64,000 nucleotides of DNA from Streptantibioticus cattleyicolor NRRL 8057 = DSM 46488. GTDB taxonomy: Bacteria > Actinomycetota > Actinomycetes > Streptomycetales > Streptomycetaceae. Below are positions 8,924-17,744 of the stretch, piece after piece. The stretch is from positions 1,674,001 through 1,738,000 of the forward strand of contig NC_017585.1 in assembly GCF_000240165.1 (NCBI RefSeq), given 5' to 3'. A program made the translations under genes and the position numbers. Under the pieces are notes generated by a model. It was not told where the DNA came from and did no database searches. It worked only from the letters and a program-made list of their open reading frames with translations. Within the stretch, counting starts at the first letter, position 1, and each line of letters starts with the position of its first letter.

Positions 8924-9906
8924 CGGAACTCCCCCGCCCGCTTGCGGATCGCGAAGGCGCCCAGCGACAGGGCGCCGATGATCAGGGCCAGGACGACGGC
9001 CGCGGCGGCGCCCAGGTTGTAGTCGCTGGTGCCCACGGCGGTGTTGTAGACGTACAGGCTGGGTGTGAAGCCGAACGAGACGGCCTGTGGCTGGAAGGCG
9101 GCCAGGATCGACGGCTCGGTGAACAGCTGGAGCGCGCCGACCGTGTTGAGGAAGCACAGCATGACGATGGTCGGGCGGACCATCGGCAGCTTCAGGCGCA
9201 TGATGATGGTGCCGAGCCTGGCGCCGTCCATGACGGCCGCTTCGGTGATGTGCTGCGGGATGGACTTCAGCGAGGTGTACAGGACGGTCACGTTGTAGCC
9301 GGTCCACTCCCACATCACGATGAGGATGATCGTCGGCAGGATCAGCTTGGAGGAGAAGAAGTCCACGTGCCCGAGGCCGAGGGCGCGCATCAGCTTCGCG
9401 TAGGGGCCGAAGTCCGGCAGCAGCAGGAAGGACCACATCACCGCGGCCACCACGCCCGGCACGGCGAACGGCATGAAGAACACCGTGCGGAAGAAGCGGG
9501 CGTACTTGACCACCCCGGCGTCGAAGAGCGCGGCGAAGAAGAAGGCCAGCGCGATCGTCACCGGCACCTGCACCACGGTGAAGACCAGCACGCGGCGCAC
9601 GCCGTCCCAGAACTCGGGGGAGTGCAGCACCGTGCCGTAGTTGGCCAGCCCCGAGTAGTGCGTGCCGCCGACCAGCCGTGTGGTCTGCAGGCTCTCGTAG
9701 ACCGCGTAGACCGTGGGCACCAGCATGAACAGGGCCAGCACCAGCATCTGCGGACTGATGAACACCGCCCCGGGCCACTGCCTGCCGCGGGCCCGGCGCC
9801 GGGCGGGCCGGCGCGGTGCTACGCGGCCGGGGGCGCCGGGCCCGTCGGGCACGGGGCCGCCGGACACGCGCGGCGGCGACGCGAGGTTCGCGGTTTTCTG
9901 GTTCAC
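8920..9906 (-). CDS. Carbohydrate ABC transporter permease (MalF type)
   Basis: Partner membrane subunit of the CUT1 sugar importer, 328 residues. A proline/arginine-rich cytoplasmic N-terminus is followed by six membrane segments. The EAA motif reads ITEAAVMDGARLGTIIMRLK. The start is GTG 9906, which has AAGGAGG about 12 bases upstream; codons further upstream lie inside the binding-protein gene in another frame. It ends in a four-base overlap with the MalG-type gene and begins 29 bases after the solute-binding protein gene, a standard importer operon order. Confidence 0.93.
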   Translation of the reverse strand: MNQKTANLASPPRVSGGPVPDGPGAPGRVAPRRPARRRARGRQWPGAVFISPQMLVLALFMLVPTVYAVYESLQTTRLVGGTHYSGLANYGTVLHSPEFWDGVRRVLVFTVVQVPVTIALAFFFAALFDAGVVKYARFFRTVFFMPFAVPGVVAAVMWSFLLLPDFGPYAKLMRALGLGHVDFFSSKLILPTIILIVMWEWTGYNVTVLYTSLKSIPQHITEAAVMDGARLGTIIMRLKLPMVRPTIVMLCFLNTVGALQLFTEPSILAAFQPQAVSFGFTPSLYVYNTAVGTSDYNLGAAAAVVLALIIGALSLGAFAIRKRAGEFR

Positions 9907-9935
9907 GAGCTCGTCCCCTCCTTTCTCATCCCTGC

Positions 9936-11312
9936 TCAGCCCTCGGTGACGGTGAAGCCCTGGGCCTTGGCGTACGTGACCATCTGCTGCTGGAAGGCTT
10001 TGAACGCCTCCGCCAGCGTCTCGGTGCCCTTGGTGACTCCGGCGAAGGCGGAGGTCCACTGGGTGAGGACCGCGGTCATGATCGGCGGCCACTGCGCGGG
10101 CCTGGTGTTCCGCGCCGCCTTGGCGAAGACCTTGTTGGGCTGCGAGGTACCGGAGATCGGCAGCGTCCTGCTTTGGAAGGCGGGCGAGTTCAGCAGCGGC
10201 AGGTAGCCGGGGAACGCGCCGGCGACATCACCGCTGAGGATCTGCCAGGCGTCGGCGGAGCCGCCGAACCACTTGACGAAGGTCGCGGCCTCCTTGGCGT
10301 GGCCGGTGCCCTTGACCACGGCCAGCGTGGAGCCGCCCCAGTTGCCTTCGAGGTCCTGGCCGGCCCGGGTCTGCGGCATGGGGGCCGCCCGCCAGTCGCC
10401 GATGGTCTTCTTGATGCTGCCCTGCATGCCCACCGGCCCCCACGCGGGGCTGATCCGGGCGGCGTTGGCGCCGCTGTCGAGGTTGGCCCACTGGGCGGGC
10501 GAGAAGTCGGCGGCGGTGGTGACCTCCTTCTTGTCGATCATCCCCTGCCACAGGTCGGCGAAGGCGGTCTGCGCGGGCCCGGTGAAGTCGATGCCGAGCG
10601 TGTCGCCGCCGCTGTAGGTGAACGGGAACGCGCCGTACTGCTGCATCAGCGCCAGGACGGGTTGGGCGTCGACGGGGTCGAAGTTGGTGATCGCGGCCTT
10701 GGGGTCGGCCGCGTGCAGGGCGTCGGCCGCGGCGGCGAAGGCGCTCCAGGTGGTGGGCACCGCGATGTCGTGCTCGGTGAAGACCTTGGCGTTGTAGTAG
10801 AGCCCGAGCGGGCCGAGGTCCACCGGCATCGCGTACTGCGCCGAGCCCTCGGTGACCTGTGACCACGCGGCGGGGGCCTCGTCGGCCCTCGCGTCGCCGA
10901 CGCCGTACGGGGCCAGGTCCACCAGCGACTTGGTGATCTCGAAGGACGGCAGCGCGAAGTACTCGATCTGCGCCACGTCCGGGGTGCCGGAGTTGGCCTT
11001 GAGCGCGTCGTTGACCTTGACGTACTCGTCGCTCGCGTTGCCCGCGTTCTCCAGCCTGACGCAGATGTCGGGGTGGGTCTGGTTGAACTTCTTGACCACC
11101 AGGTCGTACCCGGCCGACCAGCCCCAGAACGTCAGACCGGTGGCGCCGGCGTGGCAGCCGGATCCGCCGGACGCGGCGGTGTCGTCGCCGATGCTGCCGC
11201 ACGCGACCAGGACGACGGTCGCCAGCACCGCCGCTCCGGTCGCCGTGGCCCACCGGCGGCGCCGGCCGCGCGGGCGACCTCTGTCTGCCTCGTCCGCGGG
11301 CATCTCGCTCAT
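9936..11312 (-). CDS. Sugar ABC transporter solute-binding lipoprotein
   Basis: Extracellular substrate-binding protein, family 1, 458 residues. An arginine-rich n-region and hydrophobic core end in the lipobox LVAC, with the lipidated cysteine at residue 38. The mature protein starts with Gly-Ser. The fold signature TFWGWSAGYDLVVKKFNQTHP and the later PMPQTRAG and GTGHAKEAATFVKWF segments are typical of CUT1 binding proteins. The start is taken as ATG 11312; an in-frame GTG at 11315 is equally close to the GGAGG site. LacI-type operator sequences lie 26-68 bases upstream. It would deliver the oligosaccharide to the two permeases. Confidence 0.93.
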   Translation of the reverse strand: MSEMPADEADRGRPRGRRRRWATATGAAVLATVVLVACGSIGDDTAASGGSGCHAGATGLTFWGWSAGYDLVVKKFNQTHPDICVRLENAGNASDEYVKVNDALKANSGTPDVAQIEYFALPSFEITKSLVDLAPYGVGDARADEAPAAWSQVTEGSAQYAMPVDLGPLGLYYNAKVFTEHDIAVPTTWSAFAAAADALHAADPKAAITNFDPVDAQPVLALMQQYGAFPFTYSGGDTLGIDFTGPAQTAFADLWQGMIDKKEVTTAADFSPAQWANLDSGANAARISPAWGPVGMQGSIKKTIGDWRAAPMPQTRAGQDLEGNWGGSTLAVVKGTGHAKEAATFVKWFGGSADAWQILSGDVAGAFPGYLPLLNSPAFQSRTLPISGTSQPNKVFAKAARNTRPAQWPPIMTAVLTQWTSAFAGVTKGTETLAEAFKAFQQQMVTYAKAQGFTVTEG

Positions 11313-11337
11313 CACCTGAGTCCTCCATGGTGCGCAA

Positions 11338-11380
11338 TGCGACGTTGCACGGCGCCGGCCAGCGGCTTGCAACGCTGTAA
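11338..11380 (-). promoter_or_regulatory. LacI-type operators before the ABC operon
   Basis: Two sites resemble the TGCAACGTTGCA palindrome found before the sialidase gene. 11338-11349 reads TGCGACGTTGCA (one mismatch). 11367-11380 reads TTGCAACGCTGTAA (one good half-site). Their position just upstream of the binding-protein start fits repression of the importer-GH2 transcript by the LacI protein of this locus. Confidence 0.6.
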
Positions 11381-11429
11381 CGGGTTGGTTGGTCACGGTC
11401 GGTCCCGCCCGGGACGGCCGAGGGGGCGG

Positions 11430-11462
11430 CGTGCGGTGCCCCGGCGAGCGGGGCACCGCACG
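11430..11462 (-). terminator. Hairpin terminator after sialidase gene
   Basis: A 13-bp perfect inverted repeat (11430-11442 with 11450-11462) with a 7-base loop begins 8 bases beyond the sialidase stop on the minus strand. It makes the ABC operon a separate transcript, in agreement with its own operators downstream. Confidence 0.7.
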
Positions 11463-11469
11463 GGTGGGG

Positions 11470-13131
11470 CTACGGGAGGTTCCACACCTGGGTGAACAGC
11501 CCGTTGCAGTCGTAGATCTGCAGCTGGGTGCCGTTGTCGGTCTTGGCCTGCGGGTCGTCAAGGCAGCGTCCGGACTGCGGGTTCAGCAGCGAGCCGTTGG
11601 CCTGGTGGACCCACTTCTGGCCGCCGGCGGTTCCGCAGTCCCACAGCTGGACCGGCGTGAAGTTCGCCGTGCCGTTGCCCGTGATGTCCAGGCACTTGCC
11701 GAAGGCGCGCACGGTGCCGTCGGACTCCACCGACCACTGCTGGCCCGGGATGGCCGTGCTGTTGCAGTCCCACAGCTGGACCTTGTTGCCGCTGGTCGAG
11801 GTGTTGGTGTCCACGTCCAGGCACTTGCCGGTGGTGCCGGGGCCGGTGATGTGACCGGTGGGCCCGGGGGTCACGTCGATGCCGAAACGCACCTCGCACT
11901 TGCCGTTGCTCAGGTGGGTGCCGGCCATGTACAGGACCGTGGAGCCGTCGGCGGACGGCAGGATCGGTGAGCTGTACCCGGGGCACGGCGTCTCACCGGA
12001 GTCGTAGCCGCCGGTGGGGTCCACCACCACGGGCGCGGTGGTCTCGGTCCAGTTGCCGCTGCCCAGATTCGTGTTGGCCAGCAGGACGCTGCCGGACTCC
12101 TTCTGGACGGTGATGGCGCCGTCGTTCCCGTAGACCACGCGCTGGCCGGAGAGCAGCAGGGTGCCGTTGGCACCGCCGGAAGGGCTCCAGGCCAGTTGCG
12201 GGGTGTGCAGGAAGTGGCGGCCGTCCGCGGTCTGCGCCAGGTTGCCGAGGCTGCCGGGCGTCCAACCCAGCCCGTCCGGTGACGTCTTGACGTACACCGA
12301 ACACGCGGTGTCGGGGTCGTATCCCGCCTTGCAGTCCTCGTAGGCCATGGCGTACGAGCCGTTCGGCAGCTTGACGACCGAGGCCATGCCGGGCCGCTGC
12401 ACGCCGTCCTGCACGGCGACGTCGTACACCTCGTTGCCCCAGGTGGCGCCGCCGTCGGTGCTCACGACGTGGGCGACCACCTGGTTGTAGCTCTGCGAAG
12501 ACGGCCGCTCGTCGGAGAAGAAGCACACCAGGCTGCCGTTGGACGCCACGGTGAACTCCGGCTCCCAGATGCCGTGTCCGATGGTGTTCGCGGTCCCCGA
12601 CTCACTGGCGCAGGAGCTGCGGTACGACCAGGTGGCGCCGTGGTCGGTGCTGACGAACACCTCGACGGACTGCTGGGTGTAGTCGCCGTGGTTCCACGCC
12701 GTACCCGAGGCCAGCAGGGTCCCGGCCGGCAGCGACCCCTCGGCCTGCGGGAGTTCGTAGAGCGTCGGCCCGTCCAGGTCCCAGCCGTGCACGGTGTCGG
12801 TGACGGTCCCGATCGGCGAGGCGGTCCAGTGGTTGCCGCCGTCGGTCGAGCTGTAGATCGGGAAGTTCGCCTTGGTGCCGGCGACGCCGGAGTGGGCGAA
12901 GGTGGCGAGCAGGGTGCCGTTGGAACTGCCGCTGTGTTCCAGCCGGATCACTCGCGGATAGCTCGCGTCCTCGTTGGGGTTGGCCGAGATGTTCGGCGTG
13001 TACAGCGTGCCGGTGGTCGGCGCGGCCGAGGCGGAACCCCAGGAGAGCGCCAGGCCGGAGACGGCCAGGGCGATCGCGGCGAGAACGGCGCCCGGCCGGG
13101 ACAGCCACCGGGGTGTTCTTTTCCTGTGCAT
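11470..13131 (-). CDS. Secreted sialidase-superfamily glycosidase with ricin-type lectin domain
   Basis: Secreted enzyme of 553 residues. A Sec signal peptide ends near ASAAPTT (about residue 37). The catalytic part is a six-bladed beta-propeller with Asp-box motifs STDGGNHW, STDHGATW and STDGGATW. The C-terminal 130 residues form a ricin B-type carbohydrate-binding domain (CBM13), with CLDV/CLDI/CLDD starts and QQW, QKW and QVW repeats. Substrate is uncertain: sialidases and GH93 exo-arabinanases share this fold, and the plant or microbial polysaccharide context makes the latter at least as likely. The ATG at 13131 has GGAG upstream. Two TGCAACGTTGCA operators lie upstream, so it is probably co-regulated with the importer. 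Confidence 0.87.
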   Translation of the reverse strand: MHRKRTPRWLSRPGAVLAAIALAVSGLALSWGSASAAPTTGTLYTPNISANPNEDASYPRVIRLEHSGSSNGTLLATFAHSGVAGTKANFPIYSSTDGGNHWTASPIGTVTDTVHGWDLDGPTLYELPQAEGSLPAGTLLASGTAWNHGDYTQQSVEVFVSTDHGATWSYRSSCASESGTANTIGHGIWEPEFTVASNGSLVCFFSDERPSSQSYNQVVAHVVSTDGGATWGNEVYDVAVQDGVQRPGMASVVKLPNGSYAMAYEDCKAGYDPDTACSVYVKTSPDGLGWTPGSLGNLAQTADGRHFLHTPQLAWSPSGGANGTLLLSGQRVVYGNDGAITVQKESGSVLLANTNLGSGNWTETTAPVVVDPTGGYDSGETPCPGYSSPILPSADGSTVLYMAGTHLSNGKCEVRFGIDVTPGPTGHITGPGTTGKCLDVDTNTSTSGNKVQLWDCNSTAIPGQQWSVESDGTVRAFGKCLDITGNGTANFTPVQLWDCGTAGGQKWVHQANGSLLNPQSGRCLDDPQAKTDNGTQLQIYDCNGLFTQVWNLP

Positions 13132-13263
13132 CAAGCGCTCCTTCGCAGACAGGCGCCAGGTACAGCGGGGATCGAGGAACGTGCGGGAAGGTCGGAGGGC
13201 GTGCCGGACGACGCGTCTGACGCCGCGTCGGGCGGAGTCCTGAACTGATGGCTGTGGAGGCGA

Positions 13264-13310
13264 TGCAACGTTGCAAAACCGGTTTGGGGACCGGCCTGTG
13301 CAACGTTGCA
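13264..13310 (-). promoter_or_regulatory. Paired TGCAACGTTGCA operators before sialidase gene
   Basis: Two perfect 12-bp palindromes, TGCAACGTTGCA, lie at 13264-13275 and 13299-13310, with centres 35 bases apart. They are 133-179 bases before the sialidase start. The CG-centred inverted repeat is the form bound by LacI-family repressors. The LacI gene of the same locus is the obvious candidate. Confidence 0.75.
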
Positions 13311-13852
13311 AGGAATGGCGGGAGGCTACCCCGGCATCTCACGCCTCCACAACGGGCGTGGCCGAAAAAGTCGGTTGCGGTTCCTTCGGAGCGATAGGCT
13401 GAGCCTACCGGGGCCCGACCGGGCGGCGTCGCGAAGCCGCCGGCCCACCGGGTTCGCGGCACCCTGGAGAACGTGACGGGACCCGCCGGCACCACGGTCG
13501 GACGACCGGCGTTCAGCTCCGCGTGGTCGGCATGGCCATCACGCCGCGGGCAGTCGCCGACCGGCCGCGGCAACGGCACGTCCACGCCGACCCCGGGTAC
13601 GAACGGGGGGCCGGGGGACCCGCGTGCCGCCACCGGGTACCCCCGTGCGCGTCGGCGAGGCGGACGGCCGACACCATGGTGCGGGAGGGATCGTTCGTGG
13701 TCGCGCAAGCATGATCCAGCCAGGTCTAGACTTCCCGTGACCGGAGCCGCCGGGAGCGCGCGACGGCCCGGGCCCCGGTCACCGACGCGCGAACGGCCGC
13801 GTCGATGACCGGCGATGGACGGTGCGGCCGGAACAGAGGGATGGAACCAGGA
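13311..13852. other. Intergenic, no gene recognised
   Basis: The stretch separates the divergent sialidase and methyltransferase genes. Short open frames occur on both strands, but none has a ribosome site and family-like protein together. It probably holds the promoters for both neighbours, which I could not locate with confidence. Confidence 0.5.
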
Positions 13853-14749
13853 ATGAGCGTCATACCTGCCGGAGTGGGTTGGACGGCCCTGCTGACGGCG
13901 TACGGGAGAGCACAGGAGGCGTTGGAGGCGGAGCCCCGCTTCGCCGACGCGTGCGCGGCGGACTTCGTGGCGGCGGTCGCCGGGGCGCGACCGGCCGGGG
14001 GCGATCCGCTGCCGCGTCTCGGACCTGCCCGGGACGACGGTTCCTCCGTGCTCTGGGAGTCCTTCCGCTTCTGCTTCACGCAGCGCACCCTGTTCTACGA
14101 CCGGCACGTCCTGCGGGCGGTGGCGGCGGGGTGCCGGCAGGTGGTGGTCCTCGGCGCGGGGCTGGACTGCCGCGCCTTCCGTCTCGGACTGCCGGCCGAT
14201 GTCACGGTCTTCGAGGTCGACCGGGCGGCGGTACTGGACTTCAAGCACGAGGTGCTGGCGAAGAACGGCAGGGTGCCCACATGCCGCAGGGTTGCCTTGG
14301 CGGCGGATGTGACAGGTGGGCTGTCCGGGCCGTTGGCCGCCGCGGGCCTCGACCCCGCGAAGCCCGTGCTCTGGGTCGTCGAGGGGCTGCTGATGTACTT
14401 CACCGCCGATGTCGCGGACCGGGTGCTCACCGAGGTGACGAGCCTTTCCGCGCCCGGCAGCCTGATCGTGAGCGAGTACTTCGTCCGCTCCTGGGAGAAC
14501 GAGGACGTCGGGTACGACGCCTTGGACGAACAGGAGAAGGCGGCCTGGCACCTGTTGGTGGGCGCCTTCGAGTACGGCCCCATGGATCACAAGCCCGGCG
14601 ACTGGCTGGCCTCGCACCACTGGACTCCGGACGAGGTCACGACCGTCGCCGAAGAGGCCCGCGAGGAAGGCCGCGCCATCCCGGACGTGTTCGGCCGCCC
14701 CGGAGCCAACGACCTCTGGCTCTTCACCGGTACACGGGTGGCGGACTGA
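13853..14749 (+). CDS. SAM-dependent methyltransferase, TIGR00027/LCMT-like family
   Basis: Class I methyltransferase of 298 residues, of the actinobacterial family related to leucine carboxyl methyltransferases. The SAM-binding core is visible as QVVVLGAGLDCRAFRL (about residue 98), followed by VFEVDR and DFKHEVL. WVVEGLLMYF is the typical post-core motif. The start is taken as ATG 13853; an in-frame ATG 16 codons upstream is less well placed. It stands alone between two intergenic stretches, divergent from the sialidase. The substrate of this family is mostly unknown. A second member of the same family lies at the right end of the window (62991-63896). Confidence 0.87.
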   Translation: MSVIPAGVGWTALLTAYGRAQEALEAEPRFADACAADFVAAVAGARPAGGDPLPRLGPARDDGSSVLWESFRFCFTQRTLFYDRHVLRAVAAGCRQVVVLGAGLDCRAFRLGLPADVTVFEVDRAAVLDFKHEVLAKNGRVPTCRRVALAADVTGGLSGPLAAAGLDPAKPVLWVVEGLLMYFTADVADRVLTEVTSLSAPGSLIVSEYFVRSWENEDVGYDALDEQEKAAWHLLVGAFEYGPMDHKPGDWLASHHWTPDEVTTVAEEAREEGRAIPDVFGRPGANDLWLFTGTRVAD

Positions 14750-15683
14750 CCCGGTGGTCTCCGGCCCCCCGCACCGCAGGCCGAGCCGACGGCTGGAACG
14801 TATCCCACTCCAGGTCTTCGTCGGTCACCACGCGCCCGGGTCGTACGGCGGCGGAAGCCTCCTGAGCGTGTCGAGTCGGCTGACGGCGCTGTGGAGTTGG
14901 CGGGCGTCGCGAGGCGACGTGGCCGTATCACGGTGTCCGGAAGGGCTCGGGCGTCCAGGGGATCACCGCCGGCACCAGTGCGGGTGGCCGCGATCGTGGT
15001 CGTACCACAACTGACGCCGTCGACCCCTCGGAAGAAGTGCCGGACGCACCGGCGGGCGCACCTCCGGAGCGGACCTCGGCCGACGGGCCGGGCCAGGGCG
15101 GGCCGTCGGAGCGGGCCGCCGGAACTCGGCGGCACGCGCGGGCGTCACCTCGTGGCGGCGTCGTAGCCGGCTCGGGCGTCGGCGATGCCGGCCCGGTGAC
15201 GCTGCGCCCGTCCGACAACTCCGGTCGCACGCCGGGCGCCGTCGGGCCGGCCGGGGAGGGGGCAGTGTGCCAGGCCGGGCGGAACGTGTCCGGAGAACCG
15301 GTGATCCCGCCCGCGCGGCCGGCCGCGCCGCGTACTGTGACGGGCGCCTGACCAGGTCGGCCGCCGCGCGCCACCACGCGGCAGAGCGCCCGCCGCCGCG
15401 TCACACTGGCAGCGAGCCGAGGAGGTGAAGGGTCCGTGAGCGTCGCCGCCGCGTTCACAGCGGGCGATGGACGGTCGAGGACGTCCCGCACTGGCCGTCC
15501 CTCCCGGTGGCCGGCCGGAGGACGAAGCCGGTCCGGTGCCGGGGCCGGACGCCGTGCCCGGGTCGGCCGGGGTCGGGGCTCGCGCGGGTGACGGTGGCGT
15601 TCCGTCCGCGTTGGGCATACGCAACATCGGGCCCGCACGACACAACAAGGCGGGGCCGCGCTCGATCACGGGAGGCCGGGAAC
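14750..15683. other. Long intergenic stretch, no supported gene
   Basis: More than 900 bases without a convincing gene. Open frames on both strands exist but are proline/arginine/glycine-rich, lack recognisable domains and match no strong ribosome site. An upstream extension of the PP2C gene frame (from 15507) has the same composition and is not included. It may contain the phosphatase promoter and decayed sequence. Confidence 0.5.
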
Positions 15684-17450
15684 ATGGCAGGGGCGAAGGG
15701 CGTCGGGGCTGATCGGCAGCAGCGGGCAGATCACCCTCCCCGGCTCGCCGAGGCGTTGGAGGCCATCGGCGCCGGAGCGTATGTCGTCGACGAGCGGGGG
15801 CGCATCGTCGCGGCCAACAGCCGCGCGGAGGAACTGCTGGGCCGCCCCGTGGCGGACCTCACCGGGCAGGACGCCCACGAACTGCTGCACCGCGGGTGCC
15901 AGGGGCAGGCGCTGCCCGCCACGCAGTGCGGCATGCGGCAGGCGTTCCACGCCGGGCGGACGGCGCAGGGCGGAGAGGAGCACTTCGCCCGCCCGGACGG
16001 CTCGCTCCTGCCCGTCTCCTGGCTGATCACCCCCTATTCCGCCGACGGCCACCGCACCTGCACGCTGGTGATCTTCCACGCCTCCGGACACCCGCACGGC
16101 CCCGGGCCGGGAACGGCGCAGGCCGGCGAACCGCTGAGCGAACTGGAGCGGCTGGCCCTGCTGGCCGAGACCACCACCCGGCTGACCTCCACCCTGGACG
16201 TCGACGAGGCGCTGCGCCGACTGGTGGACCTGGTGCTGCCCCGGCTGGCGGACTGGGTGGTGATCGACCTGATCACCGAACACGACGAGGTGTGGCGCAC
16301 CGCCGTGGTCCACACCGCCGGCGACCGCCTGGTGCACCACGACGACCTCCAGGGGCCGATGCCGCCGGTGCCGGAGGACTCGCCGATGCCGTTGTCCCGG
16401 GCGCTGCGCGGGGTGGCCTCCGCCCTGGCCGGGCCGGAGACCTACCGGCGCCCCCCGGACTCCGGCATCGCGGTCGAACAGCGCCGGCTCTTCGACACCA
16501 CCGGCATCCGTTCCGCGGCGATCGCCCCGATCCGCGGTGCCCGGGACGTCCTGGGAGCCCTCACCCTCGGCCGCGCCGAGACGCCGGGCGGCTTCACCGC
16601 CACCGATCTGCCGCTGATCGAGGACATCGCCCGCCGGGCCGGGCTGGCGCTCGACAACGCCCGCCTCTACCAGCGCCAGCGCGCGGTCGCCGAGACCATG
16701 CAGAACCACCTGCTGCCGCAGATGCCGCGCGTGCCCGGCCTGCAACTGACCGTGCGCTATCTGCCCGCCCCCGACGCCTCACAGGTCGGCGGCGACTGGT
16801 ACGACGCCTTCACCCTGCCCGACGGTGCCACCGCCCTGGCCGTCGGGGACGTCATGGGCCACGACCTGGAGGCCGCCGCGGGCATGGCACAACTGCGCAA
16901 CATGCTGCGTGCCTACGCCTGGTCCCAGCAAGGACCTTCCAGCCGGATCGTGGAATGCCTCGACGAGGCGATCACACCCATCACCGATGTCTCCATGGCC
17001 ACCCTGATCTTCGCCCGCGTCACCCGCACGGGCGCCGACCCATGGCAGGTGACCTGGACCAACGCGGGCCACCCCCCGCCCCTGCTGGTCACCCGGGACG
17101 GCCTGACCCGCTACCTCACCGACGGGCACGGCCTCCTGCTCGGCACCGGGGTCCACACACCCCGCCCGGACGCCACCGTCGTCCTGCCGCCGGGATGCAC
17201 GCTTCTGCTCTACACCGACGGCCTCGTCGAAACCCCCGGACAAAGCCTCGACGACGGTCTCGACCAACTGCGCCAGCACGCCGCCGCGCTGGCCCACCGC
17301 CCCCTGCCGTTCTTCACCAACCAACTCCTCGAACGCGTCCAGCCGCCCGGCCTCGACGACGTCGCACTTCTCGCCGTGCGCACACCGTACCCGTCAAGTG
17401 GCGCCGACGGAGGGTTGGCCGGCGGTGACGGGGTAGGCGCCTTGCCGTAA
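15684..17450 (+). CDS. PAS-GAF-PP2C (SpoIIE-type) serine phosphatase
   Basis: Signal-transduction phosphatase of 588 residues that would dephosphorylate anti-anti-sigma-factor-like partners. A PAS domain lies at about residues 28-140 (GAYVVDERGRIVAANSRAEE). A GAF domain lies at about 165-335 (LTSTLDVDEALRRLVD to LALDNARLYQRQR). The C-terminal PPM/SpoIIE phosphatase runs from about 350 (GGDWYDAF, VGDVMGHD, TNAGHPPPLL, LLYTDGLVE), with the metal-binding aspartates present. There are no membrane segments. The ATG at 15684 has GGGAGG nine bases upstream. Many such proteins form the multi-sensor phosphatase repertoire of Streptomyces. The histidine-kinase-like ATPase at 37452 is the opposite type of partner, but linkage is only inferred. 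Confidence 0.93.
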   Translation: MAGAKGVGADRQQRADHPPRLAEALEAIGAGAYVVDERGRIVAANSRAEELLGRPVADLTGQDAHELLHRGCQGQALPATQCGMRQAFHAGRTAQGGEEHFARPDGSLLPVSWLITPYSADGHRTCTLVIFHASGHPHGPGPGTAQAGEPLSELERLALLAETTTRLTSTLDVDEALRRLVDLVLPRLADWVVIDLITEHDEVWRTAVVHTAGDRLVHHDDLQGPMPPVPEDSPMPLSRALRGVASALAGPETYRRPPDSGIAVEQRRLFDTTGIRSAAIAPIRGARDVLGALTLGRAETPGGFTATDLPLIEDIARRAGLALDNARLYQRQRAVAETMQNHLLPQMPRVPGLQLTVRYLPAPDASQVGGDWYDAFTLPDGATALAVGDVMGHDLEAAAGMAQLRNMLRAYAWSQQGPSSRIVECLDEAITPITDVSMATLIFARVTRTGADPWQVTWTNAGHPPPLLVTRDGLTRYLTDGHGLLLGTGVHTPRPDATVVLPPGCTLLLYTDGLVETPGQSLDDGLDQLRQHAAALAHRPLPFFTNQLLERVQPPGLDDVALLAVRTPYPSSGADGGLAGGDGVGALP

Positions 17451-17495
17451 CCGTACGGCCCGAGCGCAAGGCCGGGCCGGAGAGGATGGCGCAAC

Positions 17496-17669
17496 ATGAG
17501 TGGTGCGGACAAGGCCGACAACGCGACCAAGAAGGCCAAGGGCAAGCTGAAGGAGGCCGCGGGCAAGACGGTCGGCAACGAGCGTCTTACGGCCGAGGGC
17601 GAGGCCGACCAGGTGGCGGCGGACGCCAAGCAGGCAGGGGAGAAGATCAAGGACGTCTTCAAGGACTGA
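17496..17669 (+). CDS. CsbD family stress-response protein
   Basis: Very small hydrophilic protein of 57 residues, rich in Lys, Ala, Gly and Glu. It starts MSGADKADNATKKAKGKLKE and ends KIKDVFKD, the normal form of the CsbD family (general-stress proteins of unknown biochemical role). The ATG is preceded by GGAGAGG. It lies 45 bases after the PP2C gene on the same strand and is followed by a strong hairpin, so it may be co-transcribed with the phosphatase. That fits a sigma-factor stress circuit, though this is inference. Confidence 0.9.
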   Translation: MSGADKADNATKKAKGKLKEAAGKTVGNERLTAEGEADQVAADAKQAGEKIKDVFKD

Positions 17670-17685
17670 CCTCCTCCTCGAACGA

Positions 17686-17730
17686 AGGGCGGGGCCGCGG
17701 TCGAACTTCCGGGACGCGCGGCCCCGCCCT
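17686..17730. terminator. Bidirectional terminator between csbD-like and DUF4241 genes
   Basis: Perfect 14-bp inverted repeat, 17686-17699 with 17717-17730, with a 17-base loop, between two convergent genes that end at 17669 and 17745. Position and symmetry fit a shared factor-independent terminator. Confidence 0.75.
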
Positions 17731-17744
17731 CTCGTGCCGCCGTG

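Noticed and set aside
14928-15638. A 236-codon minus-strand frame in the 14.75-15.68 kb gap
   Set aside because: Pro/Arg/Ala-rich, no ribosome site, no recognisable domain; another overlapping frame is just as open.
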